Origin: Perkinsus olseni
Lineage: Eukaryota > Perkinsozoa > Perkinsida
Direction: 5' to 3'
Length of the DNA stretch: 29,209 nucleotides
Assembly: GCA_013115125.1 (NCBI GenBank)
Contig: JABANN010000434.1
Span: 1-29,209 of the forward strand
A program made the translations under genes and the position numbers. Shown piece by piece: positions 9,330-18,262 of the stretch (within the stretch, counting starts at the first letter, position 1; every line of letters begins with the position of its first letter). The notes under the pieces were generated by a model, which had not been told where the DNA came from, searched no databases, and was given only the letters and a program-made list of their open reading frames with translations.

Positions 9330-11360
9330 TTACAACTCCTCAACGCCCGGCAAATCAGTGAAATTATCATAACCGCTGAACGAACGAACGGCAGGCTGGA
9401 CAATAGTTTGATAACCGACAGAAATCGGCTTGGCGACGATCCGAAACAGCCACGCGGAAAGGGAGAAAATCATCAACCGTTTCAGAATGATAAACACACA
9501 TACCAGCATAAAGAAAATGAATGACCACCAGATGAATTTGTCATCCGCATCGATTCTTCTCTTCAGACTGGTCATCGCTTCACTTGCCGTCTTCAACGCT
9601 CCCGAGTAGTTGTTGGCGTACTCGTCATTAACATCCCTGATCTTCCCGCTGGAATCGGTCAGCGTGTCTTCCGTAACTCGCATGCGCTGAGAGTGAAGGA
9701 AAGATTCTTAAACTTCTCACTTGATCTGATTTCAAATAATAGAGAATATGATATCTAATAATTTCAACTTAACGGAGATGTATCCTAACGACTCCCGGGT
9801 GTTCGTACACTGGTTACTCACCACAACCTCATTATACACTTTTTCAATCAGAATTGCGCCAACGTCTCCTCCGAGTCCCCAAGAGCAACTAATAGCGAAG
9901 GGCAGAATATTCTCTCACTCACCGATAGCTTCGTCCGTATATCAGTCCTGGAGCCGATTAAAGTGCTCTGATTTCCGAGTCCAAGTTCTCGGAAAAGCGG
10001 CTTTCCCGAGCTCGGATAAAAACTATGAATTAAAGTGCGTTCGAAAATCCGAGCTTTTTTCCGAGCTCGGAAATGGTGTTACTCGGTTCCGAGTGAGGCA
10101 ATATCTCGATTGTCGATTAAAGTGCTGAGCATTCCGAGTTCCAAGTTCGAAAAGTTTTCAGGGTCTTTGGACTCCAGGAAATCCGGACCCGAGCTCGGAA
10201 AACCCACAAAACCACTCGCCAACAATGAGCGCTGACTCGTAGAAAACCATCGAGTCTTCGCCAAGAAATCCCGACAGGAAGAAACGCTCCTCGCACGCAA
10301 AGATTCGGGGCGTTCCACTCTGTCCGAGTTACTCGGGAAACACCTAAATATCGAGAATTTTTCCGAGACCGAGCTCGTGATGCCGTTGAGCACTTTAATT
10401 CGGGGAAAGTGACTCGGTCCGAGTTCTCGGGAAGAGTCCTCGGGAAATCGACTTTCCCGAGGGATCGCACTTTAATCCATGGACTCTCGGAATGCGATTT
10501 CCAAGGCTCGGAACTCGGTAACCGAGTACTAGGACTCGGAACTTGGAGGGCCTTAGCACTTTAATCGGCTCCTGGGGATTTATCTCGACGACTCTCCGCT
10601 TATAGTACTCATTACAAATTCATCGTCCGAAGATTTCGCGGAAACCTTTGTCTACTCATTTCGGCACCTCCCCAACTACCACCGGAAAGCCACCACAAAA
10701 TAAGTGCGCTCAAAGTGACGCCCGTGGGATTCGAACTTTCGTCACGAAGGCCTAGTGCTCACCAACTCGATCAGAGAAATACATAATATTGACCGACATT
10801 TCTAATTTATAACATTAAATAAGAGAAATTCATAATATTGACAGCCGCCGAACCCAGTCCTCTCTACAATCAACTTGAAAAAAACTACACAACTCCAACC
10901 GGGGGAATACTACGACTAAGACACATCGCTGCTAGTCGGACTAAGCCAGTTGGATTCGAAACACTCCGTCGCCCTTCTCGGCGGAGGTCGAGCATGGGTA
11001 CGGTCCAACGCCGGTAGTACCGGTAACTGGCACTTCAATAGCTCCGCCACTGTTGTGATTACCGCAACTTCATAGGCAGTTCAACGCCACCTCGCCACTA
11101 CTGTGGTCAATGCGATCCTTGCCAAGAGAGTCTCCAAGCGCAGGAAATGCCAATGAACTCACTCGACGTTAAACTTGATACACGCCACGAGCATCCCTGC
11201 GCACCTCAACATTATCCCTCATCTGCTGCACTGATCTCCTCATCACCCTCCCCGCAGCTCTGCTACTACTCGAGCTCCCCTCAGTGGTGGACTTGGCAGT
11301 CGTCGACGAGGAGGAGGTCGAACCAAACAGCCGCTCCCTTCCTGCTGCTGACTCCGCCAT
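9330..11360 (-). CDS. SEC20: SEC20-family Qb-SNARE (BNIP1/Sec20), two exons
   Basis: Fusion factor of the ER SNARE complex that receives COPI vesicles returning from the Golgi. Exon 1 runs 11360-11205 from ATG; exon 2 runs 9686-9330 to TAA; together about 170 residues. Across the junction, RRSVQQMRDNVE joins RMRVTEDTLTDSSGKIRDV and aligns without a gap with the BNIP1/Sec20 SNARE helix. A transmembrane segment follows (FIWWSFIFFMLVCVFIILKR). A roughly 47-residue tail then ends GVEEL, reminiscent of the HDEL at the end of yeast Sec20. Exon 1 is Ser/Thr-rich and short for the family, so an upstream N-terminal exon may be missing. The 1518-nt intron holds a foldback element and a tRNA-like relic. 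Confidence 0.8.
9947..10575. mobile_element. Non-autonomous foldback/MITE-like DNA element, 629 bp
   Basis: Terminal inverted repeats of 21 bp differ at one position (CCTGGAGCCGATTAAAGTGCT on the left; the right end complements to CCAGGAGCC...). Inside, TTAAAGTGC occurs three times in direct orientation at 9958, 10030 and 10117, and three times inverted at 10390, 10467 and 10556, giving a mirror-symmetric ladder. The interior is rich in CCGAGCTCGG-like palindromes. It has no coding capacity and I see no clear target-site duplication. It sits within the SEC20 intron. Confidence 0.85.
10718..10795 (-). pseudogene. tRNA-like relic in the SEC20 intron
   Basis: On the minus strand, CTGATCGAGTTGGTGAGCAC looks like a tRNA D-arm/A-box and AGTTCGAATCCCACGGGCG like a T-arm plus acceptor. 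They are spaced roughly as in a tRNA, but no matching 5' acceptor strand or anticodon stem is found. It is a degenerate tRNA or a tRNA-derived SINE head. A short imperfect repeat (AGAGAAATNCATAATATTGAC) occurs twice next to it, at 10786 and 10823. Confidence 0.55.
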
Positions 11361-11368
11361 TTGAAGAG

Positions 11369-11391
11369 ATGAACAACAACAACAACAACTG
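11369..11391. repeat. (AAC)n microsatellite
   Basis: A run of AAC triplets on the plus strand lies directly upstream of the SEC20 ATG, in its probable 5' leader or upstream exon. Confidence 0.8.
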
Positions 11392-11558
11392 ATGAACACG
11401 CGGCTCCTGGCAAGAGGGAAATCTCCTCCATGCGCCACACAGGCGAACTTTGGCGGCGCGTGAAAAAGAAGCCGCGAGTGAGTAAAGGCATCATCAGCGA
11501 TAGAATGCTATCCCCGCATCTCTACTTAGTATGAAGACATAATTACCCTTCAACGGAC

Positions 11559-11984
11559 GTGACAAAGACCTTCTCTTCGCGAATCAATATTAAAGCTGGT
11601 AGGCTCGTCTCCTGTCCGGTCGTCGATTCACAGTACGAGATCTCTTCCCAATGCTCCGCGGACGAAAGACTGCCACTTTCATCACGCGCGTATATCGATG
11701 GAGTTTCACCCGTAATCAAGTGGCGTCTTCGCCAAGTTAAATATGCATACGCAAAAAAGATATTTTTTTGTGGCCGGAATTATTGCTCGCCCGAAAACAA
11801 TTCAGCGGTCAGTGACGACAGTTCTGATCTGAGAAAAAAATTTGATAATTCCTTACAAATTCCGAATAATGTCGAACCTTGTGAAATACTCCAATCCGTC
11901 TTGTCATTTTTGAAAAAGAGAAATTCTCTTGGAGAATTATTCCCATCTCGTGTCCGACAGAAAATCGCGAATTTATCGCGCTAG
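11559..11984 (+). CDS. Plus-strand ORF of 141 codons, status uncertain
   Basis: This is the only substantial plus-strand ORF in the spacer between PEX5 and SEC20. It starts MTKTFSSRINIKAGR and its second half is Lys/Ser-rich. I recognise no domain. A stretch near its middle (GGAGTTTCACCCGTAATC and following) resembles sequence at about 28077-28125, suggesting repeat-derived DNA rather than a gene. All other resolved genes are on the minus strand. Confidence 0.2.
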   Translation: MTKTFSSRINIKAGRLVSCPVVDSQYEISSQCSADERLPLSSRAYIDGVSPVIKWRLRQVKYAYAKKIFFCGRNYCSPENNSAVSDDSSDLRKKFDNSLQIPNNVEPCEILQSVLSFLKKRNSLGELFPSRVRQKIANLSR

Positions 11985-12280
11985 AACCCAACACGGTTCA
12001 AGGAGAAACATTATTAATAAAATTTCACAGCTACCATCATCGACACTCAATAAGTCAGCAGCTGATCACCGTCACGCGCCACGAAATTATCCTCAGCCCT
12101 CGTTCTGAGGTCTCCTCATCTGCGCTCTCAGCGAAGCCACCACTTCTCCTACCGACTGCGGGAGACTGCGCTCGGGAGAGGGGAGGTTCTCAACGTCCGG
12201 TACCTGTGGACGGCAGAGATGATCATCGACAAGGTACGTCGTGTGAGTCTAAGAAGCGCTTATCTTCACAGTACGATTGA

Positions 12281-15200
12281 TCATAGCTCGGCCAGCGAAC
12301 CAACTAAATTAAAGTGACATAACCCGAGCTTTACTACCCCTCCCCCAACTGCTGCACCCAGGCCGTCCATATCGCGACGGTCCACCATATCACCCAACTC
12401 GTCCCGCTCAGGAGCCCACGCAGCGACCTGTGTAAACACCGAGCTGTATAAATTTCTAAAAAATGCGCCCCTGCCGGGAATCGAACCTGCGCCTTACCGC
12501 GTTGAACAACAGCGTCCACAGATGCTCAGCCTTCGGGCTCAACTTCAACGCCGCCAAGTAAAACCTACTCGACAACCCCAGCCTGCACGACTCTTGATCA
12601 ACCATACAACTACCTTATCCCGTCCTGATGTTGATTCAAGTTGCAGTGTGCTATCGCTAGGTTGGACCATGCACGAGCGTAGTTCGGCTTCAACTTCAGG
12701 GCCTGCGCCAACGAAACAAAAGCCATGATAACAAAGTATAACCATAGCGCAATATCCAAGCACTCCGAAAAGAATTACACTAGTTCGACTACTGTGAGAC
12801 CAATCCCTTATGCTCGAGTATTCGATAGACAGCGGCGCCGTAACCACTTCGACTAGCCGACAACCTCCGTCCAACCGAGCGAGCAGCGAGACAACCTCCC
12901 GCGAGAGCCCCATCAACATCCTCTCCACCACCCAAGTCTAACCTGATTATATGCCACAAGTGACGCTTCAGACAGCCCCGAGTTCGCCAAGGTTGCGCCA
13001 AGTTTGTTCCACCTGCTCCCAGACTTCAACTGTGAGCATCCAACTGCCGCACGGTCCACTTACAGAGTCGGGTCCTCCGGCCGCAAAGTGGCGGCTGTTA
13101 TGAAGCTCTCCGCCGCCCTGCCGTAGCTCCTATCGATATTATAAGCTACTCCGAGAGCTACGAAAACATCGGCGTCTTGCGGTCGACTATCGGCCGCCCT
13201 CTCCAAGAGCGAGACAACCTGATCGGGGGCGCACTGGATGGAAGGGACGGCTGACTATGGGATGGCTACGTCTTTTTTCAAGAAGTCGTAGTCTAGTAGC
13301 ATCTGGGGGTTTGCAGTGTTGGCTTCGACGAGTCCGTGATATGCTTCGTGGTTTTGGAGCCACTCACTGTCAATGGACAAGGAGAATGAAAAATGCGAAA
13401 AAAGCGACATCGGCAGGATTCGAACCTGCGCGGGCTGAGCCCATTGGATTTCAAGTCCAACTCCTTAACCACTCGGACACGATGTCGATGTAAAACTCGG
13501 CATCCGTCCAGGCGCCACTGCCTCGAGCAACTTACCGTAGTATTTTCAATGCCCTATATGAGTCCAACTCGTTAGTGAGAGACACTCCAAGTGCCAACAA
13601 GCTGTCCGTATTGTACGGGTCTGCGTCATGACCTCGTTCCAGGCACGTCTGAAGACACTCAACTCACCACCACTGCGATGCCTCCAGCCCTCTTCTCACT
13701 ATCGCTTCCACATCCATATCGTTTGCTGCATGCATCAACCCCAGCAGCCGCCACCCTTCCGAGGAGTCCGGATGCTGTTGGACCTGCCGACCCATCTCAC
13801 CACAATCTCTCTATCCTACCGCGCCTACCTCCGCCTCTAGCGCGAGCATAGCCTCCTTGTCCTTCCCTTCCGCCAACAACCTCATCGCCAACTGCAAGGG
13901 TGACTCGGAAGATTCCAAATACCTGACAATACAACCACACAGCTAACATGCCTCTAACGCTCAACACCGCTGCCGACGTGAATAGTTCACTGCGAATTTC
14001 ACAACATCTACGATGCGGGTTACGAGGAAAATCATACATGAACTTTCAACTTTCACAAGCCATGGAAGAGCGCCCAAGCCAACGACGATTCCCTTCAACA
14101 CACCACTCATCAATGCCTCACACCAGCGCTCAGCAAAATGTTATCTACCCGTCAAGTTGGTCTAGTTCACCCCCTTCATTACGGGTTTTCCGTATTGAAC
14201 TCATACGTATCTCTCGCACTTGTCCAACCATCCTGCTGTAACCAGCCTTCCTGCTGCATCTGCTGCCACACATCATCCATCGGCCCTGAATCATCAGCCA
14301 GTCTCCCACATTTCCCCGCCACCAGCTCACCAAAAATGCCAGCATTCTCTTCGCGGTTCATCTGTTCCTGCTCCTCTGTGATCTCCTCAGCATGAGCCAT
14401 AGCTGCTGCTGCCTCGTCGTACAAAGCCTCCCAATTAACAGGCTCGCCAGTCGAGTCCAGTACCTAGGTAAAGAGATGACTGGAGTTGAGTGATACTGAA
14501 TCCGCAAAGCCTGATCAGAACCAGACAAATGGCCAACCGCAGCAGTGGAGCGTAAACATCAACTTTTGAGTAGCTTCTACTGTGAAAGCTACTCAAAGGT
14601 TGTGACAAAGAAAACACTGCATAGAAATATCGATAATAAAATGTACGAAAAGTACAATGGCATCACGCAGCTGGGTTCGCTGGGGCACGCCCTTGAGGCC
14701 GACTTCGACCTTCAACTTTTCTCATATCAAGGTTGCTAACGAACCCTAAAAGGTCTCCATGTCGCTAGTAGTATGTGATATATCGCTATATTTATCGCTA
14801 ATGTCAAATAAACTGCATCAGTTCACTCGTGGTAGGATAGACCAATAGCATATGGGTTCAGAGGACCAGCCATCGCTAATTGGTCTATCAGACGAATACT
14901 CGTACTAGGATACCTATCGCGCATACAAGACGGCAGTACACATCCATGATCCTTGCTCTCGGCCGGCCCAATCTCTGTCCACAAGTTTGGAGGCCAGCAT
15001 CAAATAGCTGTGGTTTAGGATTGTGTTGATAAAGTCTGTGGAGCGCCAGCCTGTGCAGAAGCCCTGAACGATACTAGAAGCCTGTACGTCCTCTGGCGGA
15101 CCCTATCATTTCTCTCCTTCCACAGGTCGAAGTACTCAGTCATACTCTTGCACCTTCTCTCATAGATCTCTGCAGAGATTCTTGCACATGAGGCCTGGAG

Positions 15201-18088
15201 GTCAGCGTCGAGAACGGCGGAGGACAGTCTGCTAGGCCGATCGAGCCCATTCAAGGCTGGCTCGGGCTGCCTCCCCGTATCAAAGACGCCCGATCGACCC
15301 TCACAGGGGTGAATTCGCTTCACAAACACCCCCAGGCGAGCTTCATACCACCATGCTTGATGCGCATCGCTCTGCTGGCATCCTACAGCCCTGCTGGGAT
15401 AGCATCCTTCGTAAATAGTAAACTGTATACACTACGCTCGGATCAGGGAGGAATGTTCGAAAAAGGCTTCGCCGAAGTCACTTCGGCAGCCCTTCATTTT
15501 TCCCTCGACGGTTCCGTACAGTTGCCTGCGTCAAATCTCTTATTCGTTGAGGCTTCCACGGAGCCCCAACGTCGTGGTAGCCTCGCAACCGTCACGAAAA
15601 AAGCGGCTTTTGAATTAAGCGCACTCAGCGGAGCCAGACATTCCATATTTTCATGCCTACCTTATCATCGGCCAACTGTAAATCACCTTTGACGATCTGA
15701 TCTACAAAATCCACGAACTGGCTGTTGGCGAATTTGGCATTGCCAGACGACCCTGAAAAAGTTATTGCGCTTGTAAAGCTGACGGCCGATCATTCCCTTT
15801 GTGCATCAAACGCCAGAAGATGTTACCCAGCGCTTTGGTCTAGGTTTTCAGCACAAATACTCTCAACATTACTTCAATCTGACAGCAGCTCGTCTTAGAC
15901 TCCTAGTGACGAGCGTCTCAGTGGACATCTGTCTCACAAAGCGATACAGCTCTACAATGCTGATACCATAGCATTCAACCTAGATCGCGAATCCGAGGGA
16001 GCTCTGATAACGTCTATGACGGCCGAGACTACTTATATGCTCAGTTCGAAATTGACCGGTACTTATCAGCCAATGATAATACCCCTTGACACCCGATGAT
16101 TATTGGATACTAGGCATACAGTTGATTGGCACCAACCATTCCAAGTTCACATTCTTCACCGACGCACGACCTCTGTATACCCCGTACTCTGATTTATCGG
16201 ATGAAAGCAGCGACATTAGACGTATTGCTCGGTAACTATGTTTCACTTTCAATCAGCGAAATCTTTTTTTACTATCAGTAAGCTAGGGGAAAACTTCGTC
16301 CGACTGAGTTGGCAGCTGCAAGCTCTCCAATCGTTCCTTCTCTTCCTTACGCATGGTCTCGACCATCCTCTTGGCCGCGTCCACATCAACATTCTTGTCG
16401 ACGGTAGCAGCGGTGGTGGCATCACTAGGGCTCGTCACTGCCTGCTGTTGCAAGGGGAGTTGAACGGGTGGAGGAAGGGGGGCTTGGTGATACAACTGAA
16501 AAGGACAGCGTCTTCTACCCGATCGCACAGAGCACGCCGCAATAAAGGTTTCAGGAAACTCCAGTAGTTAAAACGGACGAGTAGTGACTCAGATTACCTA
16601 CCGGCAGAAGGGCACCCGAGGGTTATCATTGATCACTGATCAAACGACTAAAAATATTTCCAACCTTGTGAAGACCAGCATTTTTCTGGAAAATCCTTTC
16701 ATTTTTTGGAAATTTTTTCCAATAAAAGTGAGACATTGAGGATATTTCCAACAGTTTTCGATTGACCACCTGCGGAGGCATTGGATGAAATACTGCTTGC
16801 TGATGCTGCTGTGGCTGCTGCATCGCCGGTCCCGCGAACGCTACCGTCGGTGGCGCCGCCGACTCCGACCGCACAGGATGCATCATGGCCGGCCTGATGA
16901 ACACAGATGCCGGTCCGAGTAGCCGGCAGAACACCCCTGACCTCATCTGGTTCACCTGTCTTCCATCGAATTCTTGAGCCCAATTGGCCGCGCCTTGTGT
17001 AGTAACTGACACACGAATTCCTTAACACCAACGGCCTCCGACCAAAAGGATATTCAGACTCTCATCAACGCTCATTACAATGGCGCACTGACAGTTACCG
17101 ACAACCGGCATCAATTATCCACGCATAGAACTTTCGCACCACCACAACAAGGAGTTGTCAACGACCACTTACTGTTGTATAAAGGAAGTGAAATTGAACA
17201 TTATAACAGATCTGTTAATCAGGGCCCTTGTCAAACGAACAACAAAACCTTCCTTCATTGTAAAACAAGGTATGGTAGTAAAGGATAGTATGATGGCAGG
17301 GACTCTATACCACTCGTCCCTCAAATCAGCTTTTATAAGAGCCATCAGTAGCCAACTTGACCTACTTTCCGCCATCGGATGGTTATCAATGTTCATAAAA
17401 CTAGCATCCATTGCCGCTGCACTCGGCCCTCCTGCCATATGGCCTGCCAGCCTCTGATCCAATGCTGGGCCCGAGGAGGATGACGATGACAACTGAGGAG
17501 CACCTGAAAGTATAGCCCTACTACGCTAGTAGTAATGCTTCCACTGCCATCAGCAGCATTTCGGATAGACCGCTGAACCGTATCATCTATCGAAGTCCCA
17601 CAGTCCCATCACATAAGCCAAGGCGAAATTATCATTCTCTCCGACGAGAACCACACAACGCGTTACACCGAGTAATACCAACATTCCCCCAACTCATCTC
17701 TCCTAGTACTAACTGAAAGCTACCAAGGGATGCCCTCCTGCGTGAGATGAGCCAGAACCCATTCCCGATCAATAGTTGCTCGCAATCTCAGGGCTAACTA
17801 TATCTCATTCTTTTAGCGGAGCGACGCAATTCCAAAGGGAAAAAGGGCTAGGGTGTGTAAAGAATAGCTTCTCTGCTAACAATACTACCCACCAAACGAG
17901 TGCCTCCCTCTACATATTCCGCATCTTCCACGGGTCAACCTCGGATACCCCCTACTACCAGTCATCCCTTGCCTCTGTGTAGCAGCTGCAGCTCTGGTCA
18001 TCGAGTCCGTGAAACTCTTGAGAGGGTTGCGGCCCTGCATCGCCACATTGGCGGGTTTGGACGGCTGCCCACCGGGGTTGTTGAACAT
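12281..18088 (-). CDS. PEX5: PEX5, peroxisomal PTS1 import receptor, 15 exons
   Basis: Cycling receptor that binds C-terminal PTS1 cargo through TPRs and docks at PEX13/PEX14. Exons: 18088-17959, 17503-17366, 17005-16770, 16495-16351, 15752-15661, 14463-14183, 13922-13829, 13783-13700, 13648-13536, 13366-13270, 13233-13064, 13012-12943, 12702-12614, 12564-12498, 12427-12281. All phases agree, giving 650 residues, near the human length. The N-terminal half has NPLKSF, pentapeptides WAQEF (98-102) and WEALY (258-262), a Gln/Pro-rich linker and NAKFANSQFVDFVDQIVKGD. TPRs run from about 342 to 610: LGVSLTNE, a gap, LGVAYN, LWNKLGATLANSG and LKPNYARAWSNL are diagnostic. It starts about 175 bp after the stop of the next gene. 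The usual N-terminal cysteine is absent. Confidence 0.95.
12428..12497 (-). other. 70-nt last PEX5 intron with B-box-like core
   Basis: Right after donor gtaagg the intron has GCAGGTTCGATTCCCGG (12471-12490) and then GGGGCGCATTTTTT, arranged like a tRNA T-arm, acceptor and Pol III terminator. T-stem pairing is only partial. The exon on either side matches PEX5 in phase. Confidence 0.6.
13405..13486 (-). tRNA. trnS-TGA: tRNA-Ser (anticodon TGA)
   Basis: Acceptor GACATCG pairs with CGATGTC, followed by discriminator G as usual for serine. The anticodon arm TTGGA-CTTGAAA-TCCAA gives TGA, a long variable arm with a paired GGGCTC/GCCC region follows, and the T-arm is GCAGGTTCGAATCCTGC. A run of six T follows as terminator. 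The gene is sense-oriented inside PEX5 intron 13367-13535. Confidence 0.96.
14464..15660. other. Long PEX5 intron with inserted sequence
   Basis: Flanking PEX5 exons join directly in phase, so these 1197 nt are intron, although most introns of the gene are far shorter. It contains a 16-bp inverted repeat with a 9-nt loop at 14561-14601 and a minus-strand open frame (15329-15015) including SAEIYERRCKSMTEYFDLWK that matches nothing I know. It may be an insertion of unknown type. Confidence 0.5.
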
Positions 18089-18262
18089 GCCCTCAATAAA
18101 ACAATACTACTGGCAACTACAGCTCAGTCAGATGAGAATCCAAGGTTGAAGCTGGCCTCGAACGAAAAAAAAGATACGCCTCATTTTCTATCATCGGAGC
18201 AACATACCACACCTTTCCCTAAACGCAACAACCGCCTGCCAGAAACACAACCAACAACACTA

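Noticed and set aside
12334-12519. Minus-strand ORF ending TAG at 12334 as the PEX5 C-terminus
   Set aside because: The frame that matches the PEX5 end (DMVDRRDMDGLGAAV) and the splice phase is a different one, reading to TGA at 12281.
15015-15329. Minus-strand ORF of 104 codons considered as a PEX5 exon or a transposon protein
   Set aside because: Flanking PEX5 exons already join in phase without it, and it shows no reverse transcriptase, integrase or transposase motif.
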